NCBI RefSeq assembly: GCF_003991585.1
Contig: NZ_PQSP01000001.1
Span: 558,001 to 622,000, forward strand
Direction: 5' to 3'
Source of the DNA: Saezia sanguinis
GTDB lineage: Bacteria; Pseudomonadota; Gammaproteobacteria; Burkholderiales; Burkholderiaceae_C
DNA length: 64,000 nt
This document shows positions 41,816 to 52,131 of the stretch, piece by piece; within the stretch, counting starts at the first letter, position 1; every line of letters starts with the position of its first letter. The translations under genes were made by a program, and so were the position numbers. A model generated the notes under the pieces. It was given only the letters and a program-made list of their open reading frames with translations, did not search any database and was not told the origin of the DNA.

Positions 41816-42361
41816 TTATTTTGCAGAATTAACAATCGTCGAAGCCTTGGCATCAAGTGCCCCCTGCCGGTCCTGAATGGCAATGCGGGAATTTTCCACC
41901 AGCCTGCTGACATAACCCTCAGCCAGCTTGGGAGACAATTCCTGATACTTCTTGAAAGCGGGTGAATTGAACAAAGCGACCAGTTCTTTTAATTCGCTTT
42001 CCGTAAATTGCTGTGCATACTGCATCACCAGATAATCCGACTCTACCTTGGGAGACTCAGCACGCAAAATTTTGAGTACATCGTTGTAAAAAATGTCCAG
42101 TTCTGCATCCAGCTTATCTGTAATCTGCGCCCGCTTTTCCTGCGGTACGCCCTGAACAATACGCTCAGCCCATTTGACACTTAGCCGTGTCGATAAACCA
42201 TTGGCCAAATCCACCAGCAGCGCATCCTGTTCCGGGCCACGCTGCAATTCAACCATCTGGCGCGCCAGATCCAGGCTGGCTGCACTGGGCGTTTGGGCAA
42301 AAGACAGAGGCGCAACCGCCAGCATGAAGGCCAGCGATGAAGCTTGAATCCATTTTTTCAT
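41816..42361 (-). CDS. DUF2059 exported protein
   Basis: 181-residue protein of unknown function. Signal peptide MKKWIQASSLAFMLAVAPLS with cleavage after SFA-Q. The DUF2059 domain covers the C-terminal half: YAQQFTESELKELVALFNSP followed by GKK-like KKYQELSPKL. Start at 42361 chosen because it gives the signal peptide. Lies between gyrA and serC on the same strand, a common Burkholderiales arrangement. Confidence 0.85.
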   Translation of the reverse strand: MKKWIQASSLAFMLAVAPLSFAQTPSAASLDLARQMVELQRGPEQDALLVDLANGLSTRLSVKWAERIVQGVPQEKRAQITDKLDAELDIFYNDVLKILRAESPKVESDYLVMQYAQQFTESELKELVALFNSPAFKKYQELSPKLAEGYVSRLVENSRIAIQDRQGALDAKASTIVNSAK

Positions 42362-42466
42362 TTCAATCTCTTTCTTGCTTTGTTTATTAAAAAAGCCAGA
42401 TTGCCTGCGAAAACTCTCACATTGAACCGGCAACCGGCTCATTTCAACCACACATTATCAATCAGA

Positions 42467-45124
42467 TCACAATTCAGGCGCGCCTTCGTCCGGCAGCACA
42501 TCATCTTCTGATGCCTCATCGTCGTCCTGCGCGCTCTCATTGGCATCATTTTCCACAATACGCTGCAGGCCGGTCAATTTGGCACCATCATCCAGCGAAA
42601 TCAGTGTCACGCCCTGTGTGGCGCGGCCCATTTCGCGTATTTCCGATACCCTGGTGCGCACCAGCACGCCTGTATCCGTAATCAGCATAATTTCATCGTT
42701 TGGCTCGACCAATGTGGCAGCAACCACGTGTCCATTACGCTCACTGGTTTGAATCGCGATCATGCCCTTGGTTCCGCGTCCATGACGTGTATATTCGGAA
42801 ATAGAGGTCCGCTTGCCATAGCCGTTTTCCGTGGCGGTCAATACGCTTTGCGATTCATCGCCAGCCACCAGCAGTGCAATCACGTTCTGCCCATCTTCCA
42901 GATTCATACCGCGTACACCTCGGGCATTACGGCCCATGGGGCGTACATCATTTTCGTCAAAACGCACTGCCTTGCCGGCATCGCTGAACAGCATCACATC
43001 GTGCTGTCCATCCGTTAACGCTGCGCCAATCAGGTAGTCCCCATCATCCAGCCCCACAGCAATGATACCGGCTTTACGCGGATTGCTGAATTCATCCAGC
43101 GATGTCTTTTTCACCGTTCCATGTGACGTTGCCATGAAAACAAAATGATCTGCCGGGAAACTGCGGAACTCCCCGGTCAGCGGCAGCACCACCGTGATCT
43201 TTTCATCCTCCTGCAACGGGAACATATTGACGATGGGTTTGCCGCGCGAATTGCGCGACCCCTGCGGCACTTCCCAAACCTTCAGCCAGTACAGCCGACC
43301 ACGGTTGGAGAAGCACAAAATATAATCGTGCGTATTGGCGATAAACAACTGGTCAATCCAGTCATCTTCTTTCATCTGGGTCGCCTGCTTACCGCGTCCA
43401 CCGCGTTTTTGCGCACGATATTCAGACAGTGCCTGGCTCTTGATATAACCGGTGTGTGACAAGGTCACCACCATATCGGTTGGTGTAATCAAGTCTTCCG
43501 TGCCCAACTCCTGGGCATTGTGCTCAACCACGCTGCGGCGCTGCGCCAGTTTGGTTTTGCCGTATTCATCAACCAGAACCTGCAACTCATCGGCAATGAT
43601 CGTTGTCACACGCTCAGGCGTTGCCAGAATATCCAGCAGATCAGTGATCTGCGCCATGACATCCTTATATTCCCCAACAATCTTGTCCTGCTCCAGCCCG
43701 GTCAGGCGCTGCAGGCGCATTTGCAGAATTTCATACGCCTGCACTTCAGACAGCCTGTACAGCCCATCTGACTGCAAGCCATACTGCTTTTCAAGCCCTT
43801 CCGGACGGAAATCATCGGCATTGATCTTGCCGCCATCCGCCGTCGCGCGCGTCAGCATCTCACGCACCAGAGAACTGTCCCAACTGCGGGCCAGTAACTC
43901 TTCCTTCGCCACAGGAGGCGTTGGCGCATTACGGATAATGGCAATAAATTCATCAATATTGGCCAACGCAACCGCCAGACCTTCCAGCACGTGCCCCCGT
44001 TCGCGGGCTTTACGCAGCTCATAAATGGTGCGGCGTGTGACCACTTCGCGCCGGTGCCGCAGGAAAATCTCCAGCAGATCCTTCAGGTTGCACAGTTTGG
44101 GCTGCCCGTTCACCAATGCCACCATGTTGATGCCAAACGAATCCTGCAACTGCGTTTGCTTGTACAGGTTATTGAGCACCACTTCCGGCACTTCACCGCG
44201 TTTGAGCTCAATCACCACGCGCATGCCGGACTTGTCCGACTCATCCTGAATATGGCTGATGCCCTCAATCTTCTTCTCGTGAACCAGTTCGGCAATCCGC
44301 TCCAGCAGACTCTTTTTATTCACCTGGTACGGGATTTCGTCGACGATAATGGCCTGGCGCTGCCCCCTGTCGATATCTTCAAAATGGCACTTGGCACGCA
44401 TGATCACACGGCCACGCCCGGTACGATACCCTTCACGCACACCCGACATGCCATAAATAATACCTGCGGTCGGGAAATCCGGCGCCGGGATAATCTCCAT
44501 CAGCTCATCCAGAGAAGCCTCAGGGTTATGCAGCAGGTGCAGACAGGCACTCACCACCTCATTGAGGTTGTGCGGCGGAATATTGGTCGCCATGCCCACC
44601 GCAATCCCGGCCGAACCGTTCACCAGCAGATTAGGCAGCCGAGCCGGCAGAACCGAAGGCTCCTGCTCAGAACCATCGTAGTTCGGCGTAAAGTCGACCG
44701 TTTCCTTATCAATATCGGCCAGCATTTCGTGCGCTATCTTGGTCAGTCGCACTTCGGTATAACGCATGGCTGCGGCACTGTCGCCATCGACAGAGCCAAA
44801 ATTCCCCTGCCCATCAATCAGCATATGGCGCAGAGAAAACGGCTGTGCCATTCGTACAACAGTGTCATAAATAGCAACATCGCCATGAGGGTGATATTTC
44901 CCCATGACATCCCCCACGATACGGGCCGACTTTCTGAACGGGCGGTTCCAGTCATTATTCTGCTCATGCATGGAATACAACACACGCCGATGCACAGGTT
45001 TCAAACCATCGCGCGCATCAGGCAGAGCACGGCCTACAATCACGCTCATGGCGTAATCCAGATACGAACGACGCATCTCTTCTTCCAGGCTGACTGGAAG
45101 AGTTTCTTTAGCAAAAGAGGTCAT
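42467..45124 (-). CDS. gyrA: DNA gyrase subunit A
   Basis: 885-residue type II topoisomerase breakage-reunion subunit. The catalytic Tyr lies in [11 protein letters not shown], and GyrA-box beta-propeller repeats fill the C-terminal half (QKRGGRGKQ is the GyrA box). The acidic tail is [15 protein letters not shown]. In the quinolone-resistance region [12 protein letters not shown], position 83 is Val (codon GTT at 44876-44878) where Ser or Thr is usual, so reduced quinolone susceptibility is plausible. Divergent from ompA. Confidence 0.97.
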   Translation of the reverse strand: MTSFAKETLPVSLEEEMRRSYLDYAMSVIVGRALPDARDGLKPVHRRVLYSMHEQNNDWNRPFRKSARIVGDVMGKYHPHGDVAIYDTVVRMAQPFSLRHMLIDGQGNFGSVDGDSAAAMRYTEVRLTKIAHEMLADIDKETVDFTPNYDGSEQEPSVLPARLPNLLVNGSAGIAVGMATNIPPHNLNEVVSACLHLLHNPEASLDELMEIIPAPDFPTAGIIYGMSGVREGYRTGRGRVIMRAKCHFEDIDRGQRQAIIVDEIPYQVNKKSLLERIAELVHEKKIEGISHIQDESDKSGMRVVIELKRGEVPEVVLNNLYKQTQLQDSFGINMVALVNGQPKLCNLKDLLEIFLRHRREVVTRRTIYELRKARERGHVLEGLAVALANIDEFIAIIRNAPTPPVAKEELLARSWDSSLVREMLTRATADGGKINADDFRPEGLEKQYGLQSDGLYRLSEVQAYEILQMRLQRLTGLEQDKIVGEYKDVMAQITDLLDILATPERVTTIIADELQVLVDEYGKTKLAQRRSVVEHNAQELGTEDLITPTDMVVTLSHTGYIKSQALSEYRAQKRGGRGKQATQMKEDDWIDQLFIANTHDYILCFSNRGRLYWLKVWEVPQGSRNSRGKPIVNMFPLQEDEKITVVLPLTGEFRSFPADHFVFMATSHGTVKKTSLDEFSNPRKAGIIAVGLDDGDYLIGAALTDGQHDVMLFSDAGKAVRFDENDVRPMGRNARGVRGMNLEDGQNVIALLVAGDESQSVLTATENGYGKRTSISEYTRHGRGTKGMIAIQTSERNGHVVAATLVEPNDEIMLITDTGVLVRTRVSEIREMGRATQGVTLISLDDGAKLTGLQRIVENDANESAQDDDEASEDDVLPDEGAPEL

Positions 45125-45360
45125 AAAGCTTTATTTAAAAAACAAACGGTTACGGGCTATTGTAAATTGAACTGCTCGTTGCAGGTAAACAACACTATAA
45201 CCTGATTCGAATGTATTATTCCTATGAATAGTAACAGCAACTATAAAATAGCTATGGCACAATCGGAACATCGGCGTTGGCAATGCCAATGAGCTTAACG
45301 CTGTGAAGATAGACTGCAATCTAGATAATCTGGTTAGTGATATATCACGAGAGGAAAATT

Positions 45361-45972
45361 ATGAAGAAACTGAACAAAGTGGCAATGCTGGTTGCATCTG
45401 CAACACTGGCTCTGTCAGCTGGCAGTGTATTTGCCCAGTCCAATGAAAACAACTGGTTGAATGTTGATGGCACGACATGGCGTACTGGCGACGGTACACT
45501 GTGCTGGCGCAATCCCTTCTGGACACCTGCAACTGCCAATCCTAACTGCGATGGCGCAGTGACTCCTGAAGGCCCTGTCACTCAAGCACAGCCACAACCA
45601 CAGCCTGGTGCAACCAGCCAGCGTGTCAGCTACTCTGCTGATACCCTGTTTGACTTCGACAAAGCCGTGCTGAAACCTGCCGGCAAAGAAGTGCTGGACG
45701 AACTGGTTCGCCGTATTGGTAACGTCAACCTGGAAACCGTCATCACTGTGGGCCACACCGACTCTACCGGTCCGGAAGCTTACAACATGAAGCTCTCCCT
45801 GCGCCGTGCTGAAGCTGTGAAAGCTTACCTGGTCAGCAAGGGTGTTCCGGCTAACCGCATTTTCGTTGAAGGCAAGGGCGAAACACAGCCTGTTGCAACC
45901 AACGCTACCCGCGAAGGCCGTGCACAGAACCGTCGTGTAGAAATCGAAGTGATCGGCACAGTAATGCGCTAA
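45361..45972 (+). CDS. OmpA-family outer-membrane protein
   Basis: 203-residue protein with signal peptide MKKLNKVAMLVASATLALSA (cleaved at VFA-Q), a short Trp-rich region, and a C-terminal OmpA peptidoglycan-binding domain from about residue 90 (YSADTLFDFDKAVLKPAGKE, GHTDSTGPEAYN, RRVEIEV). No eight-stranded barrel domain is present, as in the short OmpA proteins of Burkholderiales. GAGAGGAAAATT precedes ATG. Well terminated. Confidence 0.93.
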   Translation: MKKLNKVAMLVASATLALSAGSVFAQSNENNWLNVDGTTWRTGDGTLCWRNPFWTPATANPNCDGAVTPEGPVTQAQPQPQPGATSQRVSYSADTLFDFDKAVLKPAGKEVLDELVRRIGNVNLETVITVGHTDSTGPEAYNMKLSLRRAEAVKAYLVSKGVPANRIFVEGKGETQPVATNATREGRAQNRRVEIEVIGTVMR

Positions 45973-46011
45973 TCCTTTGACCTATCGTTTTTCAAAACGA
46001 CCGGTTACAAA

Positions 46012-46036
46012 AACCCCGCTTCGGCGGGGTTTTTTC
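46012..46036 (+). terminator. Rho-independent terminator of ompA
   Basis: AACCCCGC-TTCG-GCGGGGTT with a T run, 40 bases after the stop; a UUCG tetraloop hairpin. Confidence 0.93.
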
Positions 46037-46177
46037 ATATGGCAGCCATCACAATAAAACCCCGCTTTTCATAACACCGCAACTGCTTTGCCCATTTTGC
46101 GAATACGCCACATACAAAACAATAAAGCCCTAAAATAAACACCTACTTTGTTATAAAAACTTTACAACGCGTTTGAA

Positions 46178-46891
46178 ATGACAACCACAACAACACACAA
46201 TGTCGACCCGTCAGAAATAGAAAAATTCTCCGATTTGGCCCACCGCTGGTGGGAGCCTGAAGGAGAATTCCGCCCCCTGCATGACTTAAACCCGGTACGC
46301 CTGCAATGGATAGATGCCCAGGCACCAATCAAAGGCAAAAAAATACTGGATGTTGGCTGTGGCGGCGGTATTTTGAGCGATGCCATGGCGCGTCGCGGGG
46401 CTCACGTATTAGGAATCGACCTGGCAGAAAAAGCTCTGCAAGTAGCTCAGTTACACGCACTGGAAGCCCAAACCCCGCAGATCCAATACCGGCAAATTGC
46501 CGTGGAAGACCTGGCCGCAGAACAACCCGGGCAATACGACACAGTGACCTGCATGGAAATGCTGGAACATGTTCCAGACCCGCAATCCGTCATCAACGCC
46601 TTGGCCCAACTGGTCAAACCCGGAGGCTGGGTATTCCTGTCGACCCTTAACAAAAACCCCAAATCCTTTTTACTGGCGATTGTCGGTGCCGAGTACATCA
46701 TGAACCTGCTTCCCCGCGGTACACATGAATACGCCCGCTTTATCCGTCCCAGCGAGCTTGCGCGTATGGGCCGTCATGCTGGGCTTGAACTGGCCCAAGC
46801 CACGGGTGTCGAATACAACCCATTCACACATAAAGCCAAACTCACCGCCAATGCCGACATCAACTACATGCAGGCATTCCGGCGTGTTTAA
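46178..46891 (+). CDS. ubiG: Ubiquinone biosynthesis O-methyltransferase UbiG
   Basis: 237-residue SAM methyltransferase performing both O-methylations of ubiquinone synthesis. SAM motif I is [16 protein letters not shown] (about 56-71), followed by [14 protein letters not shown] and [11 protein letters not shown]. The N-terminal [19 protein letters not shown] is diagnostic. Followed after 26 bases by gph, the usual Burkholderiales pair. Confidence 0.96.
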   Translation: MTTTTTHNVDPSEIEKFSDLAHRWWEPEGEFRPLHDLNPVRLQWIDAQAPIKGKKILDVGCGGGILSDAMARRGAHVLGIDLAEKALQVAQLHALEAQTPQIQYRQIAVEDLAAEQPGQYDTVTCMEMLEHVPDPQSVINALAQLVKPGGWVFLSTLNKNPKSFLLAIVGAEYIMNLLPRGTHEYARFIRPSELARMGRHAGLELAQATGVEYNPFTHKAKLTANADINYMQAFRRV

Positions 46892-46917
46892 AATCCGTAT
46901 CCATCGCCATTCTTGTC

Positions 46918-47571
46918 ATGCCCATAAAAGCAGTATTATTTGACCTGGACGGCACACTGGTAGACAGCGCTCCTGATCTGGGTGCTGCTGCTGACCAGAT
47001 GCGAACCGACCGCGGCCTTCCCTCCTACCCTTTAGCAAAATACCGGCCACTGGCCGGTGCCGGCGCACGCGGCATGCTGGAAGTCGCTTTTGGCATGACG
47101 CCACAAGATACTGACTACGAAACCATGCGGGAAGAATTTTTCCGCAATTACGAAATCCGCATGACCCAATCAACACACCCGTTTGATGGCATTGCGGCTA
47201 TGCTGCTCGAATTAACCGCACGGCATATACCCTGGGGAATCGTCACCAACAAAATGGAACGCTTCACCCTGCCCTTTATCAAACAGGCGACATGGGCTCA
47301 AAGCGCCCAGACCGTCATTGCCGGCGACACAACGCCCCATATGAAACCACACCCGACCCCTGTGCTGGAAGCCGCAAAACAACTCCACCTACCGCCCGAA
47401 ACATGCCTGTATGTTGGGGATGACCTGCGCGACATACAATCAGGCAATGCAGCCAACATGCTCACAGCCGCTGCCACCTGGGGTTACCTCGGCGCTAATA
47501 GCGACTACACCACATGGAATGCCGATTACATCGTTGAAAAACCGGCCGCCATCTTGAAACTCCTGAATTAA
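46918..47571 (+). CDS. gph: Phosphoglycolate phosphatase-like HAD hydrolase
   Basis: 217-residue HAD phosphatase. Motif I FDLDGTLVDSAPDL (residues 8-21), cap helix, IVTNKMERF (motif II region), lysine in HMKPHPTPVL, and motif IV YVGDDLRDIQ. Cleaves 2-phosphoglycolate from oxidative DNA repair; some homologues act on MurNAc-6-phosphate. Downstream of ubiG. The ssrA promoter appears to overlap its 3' end. Confidence 0.9.
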   Translation: MPIKAVLFDLDGTLVDSAPDLGAAADQMRTDRGLPSYPLAKYRPLAGAGARGMLEVAFGMTPQDTDYETMREEFFRNYEIRMTQSTHPFDGIAAMLLELTARHIPWGIVTNKMERFTLPFIKQATWAQSAQTVIAGDTTPHMKPHPTPVLEAAKQLHLPPETCLYVGDDLRDIQSGNAANMLTAAATWGYLGANSDYTTWNADYIVEKPAAILKLLN

Positions 47572-47573
47572 GC

Positions 47574-47579
47574 TACAAT
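47574..47579 (+). promoter_or_regulatory. Minus-10 element of the ssrA promoter
   Basis: TACAAT lies 12 bases before the mature tmRNA 5' end, right after the gph stop. The minus-35 match upstream (CTTGAA, 15-base spacing) is weak. Confidence 0.5.
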
Positions 47580-47590
47580 ATAGCTTCTAT

Positions 47591-47954
47591 GGGGCCGACC
47601 TGGTTTCGACGTGAGTGCGGAAGCAGAGCGGGGCATGCCGAGCACCAGTCCGCTCGTAAAACCACTGGAAAAAAAGTAATTGCAAACGACGAACGTTTTG
47701 CACTCGCTGCTTAATTGACTAGCGAGACTCACAACAGTTTGCCAATGGGCTGGGGCCGCAAGGCCTGTGGGTTAATACTACATTGACTGGTTTGCCGTTG
47801 GGTTACTCAACAGCAAACGAGACTTAAGTAACTGGCGGCAAAGAGAGGGTGTGGGTGCCCGCTCCAGTCGCGAGAATTAAAACATTCCACTAAGCATGTA
47901 GAACTGCCTGAATATGGCTTGCGGACGGGGGTTCAATTCCCCCCGGCTCCACCA
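47591..47954 (+). ncRNA. ssrA: Transfer-messenger RNA
   Basis: 364-nt tmRNA that rescues stalled ribosomes with SmpB. The 5' end GGGGCCGACCTGGTTTCGAC and the 3' end GGTTCAATTC...GGCTCCACCA form the tRNA-Ala-like acceptor. The tag reading frame at 47682-47714 encodes ANDERFALAA followed by TAA, a form seen in betaproteobacteria. The gene stays intact although an island is inserted at its 3' end, because the integrated DNA restores the last bases. Confidence 0.97.
47929..47954 (+). repeat. attL: 26-bp tmRNA 3'-end core
   Basis: The last 26 bases of ssrA (GGGTTCAATTC...GGCTCCACCA) recur exactly at 57595-57620. The 3' end of tmRNA is a classic tyrosine-recombinase attachment site, so these are the left and right junctions of an integrated element. 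Confidence 0.93.
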
Positions 47955-47965
47955 ATCATAACCAG

Positions 47966-48053
47966 TCCTGACAACTCCTGACAGTATATAAATCAACCAC
48001 TTAGCTTTTAGGGGTTGTCTGGACTTGTCTACGGATTCACACCGAATTCACAC
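47966..48053 (+). repeat. Three pairs of short phased repeats beside attL
   Basis: TCCTGACA occurs at 47966 and 47976 (10-bp step), TTGTCT at 48015 and 48025 (10-bp step), and ATTCACAC at 48035 and 48046 (11-bp step). The last pair has a counterpart near attR (57493 and 57504). Helically phased pairs next to an att core are typical of integrase arm or excisionase sites. Confidence 0.5.
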
Positions 48054-48320
48054 TGCCCACTAAAACGATCAACTATTCAAGATGCCGGCATGGCCAGACC
48101 CGTTGACACCTGGAACAAACGTCGTGCAGCGTGTACCGTACACAGGCCGTCGGCGCTGACCTGGTTGTTGCCCGGAGCTCAAACTCACAGGGTAAAACTG
48201 CCCCTAAAAATAACAGTTTTCTAAAATTTGGCGGTGCTCGGGAAAAGGGTATTTTTAGTATTGAATCAATGAAATCGGCTTGAAATCATTTACTGATGCG
48301 GGTTTCAGAGTTTTTACAAA

Positions 48321-48455
48321 AGGTATTATTTAGGTAATATAAAGGTAACTTAATGACTGTATAACAAGGTACTCAACCCTATTTATAACCTATTGATTTT
48401 AAACAATAATTAAAAAAGGTAATAAAAAAATACCCTAAATGCCCCCATCAAGGTA
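48321..48455 (+). repeat. Six AGGTA repeats, iteron-like
   Basis: AGGTA occurs at 48321, 48332, 48343, 48367, 48417 and 48451 in an AT-rich tract, mostly as AAGGTAA. The first three are exactly 11 bp apart, one helical turn. Could be iterons, excisionase sites or regulator operators. Confidence 0.5.
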
Positions 48456-48598
48456 ATTAAAAAAATAGTTGTAAATCAACATGTTACATATTAAAAACAG
48501 CAAAAAATTTTCAAGTTACCCTGTTCCCGAACACCCCCCTATTCCTGGCATTCACTTCACCCCATGCCTGGTACAGATTCCCCCTGCTGCCCTTACCT

Positions 48599-48632
48599 GT
48601 CAAAACCCGTCATTGTCCGTCAAATCCCGTCA
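48599..48632 (+). repeat. Tandem 14-bp repeats, 20-bp step
   Basis: GTCAAAACCCGTCA (48599-48612) and GTCAAATCCCGTCA (48619-48632) differ at one base and lie 20 bp apart. Possible protein-binding sites about 300 bp upstream of the cas13 start. Confidence 0.5.
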
Positions 48633-48917
48633 CTTTTTCCCAACACCAAACCCGGCGCAAAGCCTGAACACAGCACGCCGCGACCCACTTCGACAGCGCC
48701 GCCAATTTCGATAGGTTTAGACCGGGGGGGCGGCGGGGTAGCAACGACGCGCCAAGGGGTGAAACTGCATGGCAGCCCAAATTCCCCGCATGCTCTAGGC
48801 TATCAGGTGGTTCTCTTGGGCTGCGGTGCTATCATATTTGTTTTATTGCCCTCTGGCATAAGTAGTACAAGCATACAGGGGGTCTATCTCAATCCTGTTT
48901 CCTTCCAAAGGGCGATC

Positions 48918-51900
48918 ATGAAACGCAACGCACCTCAACGCTCGCAAATGGCCGAGCAGCTCCAGCAACTTTCCCAATCTCCACAAGCTGCAGGCCTGAT
49001 CAAACAAACATCCCACTCAGCCTCGCCTCAAAAACCTTACAGTGCGCGCCCTTCAAACAACAGCGACCCCAGAAGCCCTGCAAAGTCCTCCTCCCAGCCC
49101 TGGAAAGAAGAACTCCCCCAAACCGCGGCACTGGCTATTGCGGCCAACATTGCTGAAAGCCGCATCAAAGGCATCTTTCAGGCACACTCCAATTACGATA
49201 GCAAAGTCATCAACCCGCTTAAACAGGCACTGCAAAGCCCTAGCCCAACCAATGCACTGCTGCCTTACGCCAACGAACTGCAAACGCTCTGGGAAAGTAT
49301 TGTCCTCACCCTGCCCAATGACCGCCAGATCTACAAAACCGACGCCGTCAAACAGCTCCTCATGGCCGAACTGCTGGTGCAGCTCAACACCCTGCGCAAC
49401 TACTACAGCCACATGAGCCGCATGGGCGACCCGTTTGACCTTACCGCCAAGCCGCAGTTTTGCCATTTTCTGCAAAAACTCTACGACGAAGCACGCACCA
49501 GCCTCAATGCTGTCCCCCCTGCCCCCCTGATCGAAGTCAAGCAAGCCCCTAACGTTTCAGGCTCTGCTTCCTCTGCATCAACACCACCGGCAGCAACCTA
49601 CCGTCTCCAGCAGCCCTGGGGTGTGGTCTTTTTGCTCAGCCTGCTGCTGCCACGCAGCCAAACCGAGCGCCTGCTGCAACACATCGCGCAGCCGCCACAC
49701 GCCCTTAAACGCCGCACACGGCGCCTATTCACCTACTTCAGCCGCCGCGACGGCTACTCCGAAACCCAGCTCGACGCCACCGGCATGCTGTGCCGCGAAC
49801 TCATCGGCTACCTTACACTGCCCCCGGTCGAATCCGCCGCTGGCCAAGAAGCACTGGCCGACTGGCGCCAGCAGCTCGCGAAACTGCCTGCAGGAGAGTA
49901 CCCCACCACCACGCCGCAATTTCGCAGCCAAGACAAAATCCGCGCCTACCTGCACACGGTGCTTGATGCGCTGCACCTGCTGACCGGGCTGCACTTCTGG
50001 GGCCACTACCAGCGCCAGCAAACCGACGCAGACGGCAGCACCTCGCTGTGGGTCAACGAGCCAGGCCGCAGCATCGCCCAGGCCAACCCCGACCCCGAGC
50101 AACAGCAACAGGGCATCCGCAGCAAAAACACCCGCAATGACCAGTACGGCCGTAACACCGGCCTTGAGCCCGGCCGCCGCTTCGTTTACGACATGCTCGA
50201 CGGCAACCTGCGCATCTCGCTGGCCAACCCGGCAGATGCCGCCGCACCACGCGTTGAGGGCGTGCTGCGCCTGCGCGACTTCATCAACCTCGCCTACACC
50301 GTACTCACGCAGTCCTCAAGCACCGCAACAACCCAACCCAGCGTCCAATCAACCATTCTGCAAGCCATGTACGATTGGCTTACCCGCTACCAGGCCAGCC
50401 TCAAGCCACTGCAACAAGGCCAGACCCCCAGCGCAGACCACACCGAGCTGCAAAAACACTACCCGGCGCAAATTCAGCACCACATCACCGGCACAGCGCC
50501 CACCCTGCTGCAGCGCCTGCAGGCACGTGTCCAAGCCCGTCTAGACCGTGTCCGCCTGCTCATCGCACGCGACCGCGAGCAGCCCGCCACAGCAACACGC
50601 GGCTCTGCAACCGAATACAAACACAACCTGCCACGGCACGAACAGGTGCACGAAATCCTGCACGACTTCATCGCCTGCCTCAACAAAGAGGGGCGCGCAC
50701 TCGTCACCCGGCACGAATTTGTCCACCTGCAAAAACTCCTGCTGCAATACAAAGGCATCACTCCAACCGACTTCCGCTACCTCAAGCAACTGGCCCAGCC
50801 CTCAGTTGGCAACAGTCCACAACGCCCGGCCCAGGCGCTCTCCAACAAAGGTGAATTCTGGCACTACATCCACGACAAATACCCCGCAGACCTCGTCACC
50901 GGCAACAAAACCCACCCCATCTGGGAAAGCTGCATCTCCACCAGCACAATAGACCGCCGCGAAAGCGTCGTCAGCCTGGGCAAACTCTGTGCCGACGTCC
51001 TGCACCGGCAACAGCGCCAGCTCATTGCGCTGCAAAGAGAACTGCAACGCCAGACACAACCCAATGAAGAAAATGAAACACGCCTCAAACAAATTGCGGC
51101 CGAGCTCCAGCTCAGCCTGCAAGAGTCTGCCCAAACCGCCAGCGGCAAACCCGCCGCCGGCTTGCAGGCCGCGCTGCACAACGCGCAGCACTACAGCGTC
51201 ATCCCGGCAAGCTTCATCCAGCAAGCGCTGGGCCAACGCACCACCCAGCCGCAGCGCATAGGCAACAGCACGCAAGAAACCACCTACACCAACCTGGCCC
51301 AAACCATCCGCGAATACCCGACGTCACTCACACTCCTGCCAGACTTTTACAACCCCGAAAAACGCCACCCGAAGCTGGCTGGCAAAATGGCCGCCACCCA
51401 AAAACTGAGTGCACTGGCGCCAGACGAAAAAAAACAGTGGAAACACACCGTCAAAACCCTCAACGACTGGCACACCCACGACAAACTCTGCCTCATCATG
51501 GCCGAGCGGCTCGCGCAACAAGCCGACATCACCTTGCCGCAAGGCACGGCAGTCAACGCGCTCTCGCTTGCCACGCCCGAAGTTGAACTGCAAGGCACCG
51601 ACCCCTGCGGGCAGGACAAAACCCTTTACCTGCAACTCTCTGACAGCCACCAAAGCACCCGGCGCTGGTTCACCTGGTCCCAGCAAAAACTCGGCCGCGC
51701 ACTGGCGCTGCACCACACCAACAACGACCACATCCCCAGCAGCCGGATTCCTGAGCTCATCGCACGCTACCAAGGCCACTACCACCACATTGTGCAAGCC
51801 ATACTGACGTTTGAACAACAGTTCTACCAGCAACGCCCACGCCAGAAAAAAGAACTCGAACAACAGCAACTCAGCAAAAACGAAAACTATGTGCCATTCC

Positions 51901-52124
51901 ACCTGATTGCCAATCAGGCAGGGCTATCTCAGGAACACATCAAAGCCATCAACTACCTGCGCAACATCGCGCTGCACGACGCCATGCCAGGCAGCCTGAA
52001 AGGTCAGCAGTGGGAAATCGCGCTCAGCCAGATACTGCCGCAACATGCAGAAATAAAGGTCGACGACATCGGCAAAGACCAGCTCAATTATCTGGAAAGT
52101 TTCACCGTTACCCCCAAACCATGA
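48918..52124 (+). CDS. cas13b: Cas13b-like type VI CRISPR effector (two terminal HEPN domains)
   Basis: 1068-residue protein. HEPN1 carries LNTLRNYYSHMSRMGD with RNxxxH at 160-165; HEPN2 carries INYLRNIALHDAMPG with RNxxxH at 1015-1020, only 48 residues from the C-terminus. Terminal placement of both HEPN motifs, overall size, and the adjoining arrays with 36-bp repeats and 30-bp spacers match type VI-B (Cas13b) and not VI-A, -C or -D. HEPN pairs form the RNase that cuts target and bystander RNA after crRNA-guided recognition. ATG at 48918 follows AAAGGGCG; a frame reaching back to 48564 adds 118 non-family residues and lacks a ribosome site. Rich in Gln, Ala and Pro and more GC-rich than neighbours, suggesting transfer. 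No csx27 or csx28 nearby. Confidence 0.9.
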   Translation: MKRNAPQRSQMAEQLQQLSQSPQAAGLIKQTSHSASPQKPYSARPSNNSDPRSPAKSSSQPWKEELPQTAALAIAANIAESRIKGIFQAHSNYDSKVINPLKQALQSPSPTNALLPYANELQTLWESIVLTLPNDRQIYKTDAVKQLLMAELLVQLNTLRNYYSHMSRMGDPFDLTAKPQFCHFLQKLYDEARTSLNAVPPAPLIEVKQAPNVSGSASSASTPPAATYRLQQPWGVVFLLSLLLPRSQTERLLQHIAQPPHALKRRTRRLFTYFSRRDGYSETQLDATGMLCRELIGYLTLPPVESAAGQEALADWRQQLAKLPAGEYPTTTPQFRSQDKIRAYLHTVLDALHLLTGLHFWGHYQRQQTDADGSTSLWVNEPGRSIAQANPDPEQQQQGIRSKNTRNDQYGRNTGLEPGRRFVYDMLDGNLRISLANPADAAAPRVEGVLRLRDFINLAYTVLTQSSSTATTQPSVQSTILQAMYDWLTRYQASLKPLQQGQTPSADHTELQKHYPAQIQHHITGTAPTLLQRLQARVQARLDRVRLLIARDREQPATATRGSATEYKHNLPRHEQVHEILHDFIACLNKEGRALVTRHEFVHLQKLLLQYKGITPTDFRYLKQLAQPSVGNSPQRPAQALSNKGEFWHYIHDKYPADLVTGNKTHPIWESCISTSTIDRRESVVSLGKLCADVLHRQQRQLIALQRELQRQTQPNEENETRLKQIAAELQLSLQESAQTASGKPAAGLQAALHNAQHYSVIPASFIQQALGQRTTQPQRIGNSTQETTYTNLAQTIREYPTSLTLLPDFYNPEKRHPKLAGKMAATQKLSALAPDEKKQWKHTVKTLNDWHTHDKLCLIMAERLAQQADITLPQGTAVNALSLATPEVELQGTDPCGQDKTLYLQLSDSHQSTRRWFTWSQQKLGRALALHHTNNDHIPSSRIPELIARYQGHYHHIVQAILTFEQQFYQQRPRQKKELEQQQLSKNENYVPFHLIANQAGLSQEHIKAINYLRNIALHDAMPGSLKGQQWEIALSQILPQHAEIKVDDIGKDQLNYLESFTVTPKP

Positions 52125-52131
52125 GGCATCG

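Larger units (their letters stand above)
48054..48917. other. Non-coding control region upstream of cas13
   Basis: About 860 bases without a supported gene. The 48230-48490 part is AT-rich and holds AGGTA repeats; 48590-48640 holds two GTCAAA repeats. A G-rich stretch lies near 48725. No convincing sigma-70 promoter for cas13 was found, though the region must contain one. Confidence 0.55.

Noticed and set aside
43991..45205. 404-codon plus-strand ORF opposite gyrA
   Set aside because: Shadow of gyrA; no family resemblance and no ribosome site.
48015..48224. 69-codon ORF just inside attL
   Set aside because: No ribosome site; its start overlaps the phased repeats and nothing is recognised.
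48564..48917. 118-residue N-terminal extension of the Cas13-like protein
   Set aside because: No ribosome site before 48564, low-complexity translation over repeat elements, and a good ribosome site at 48918.
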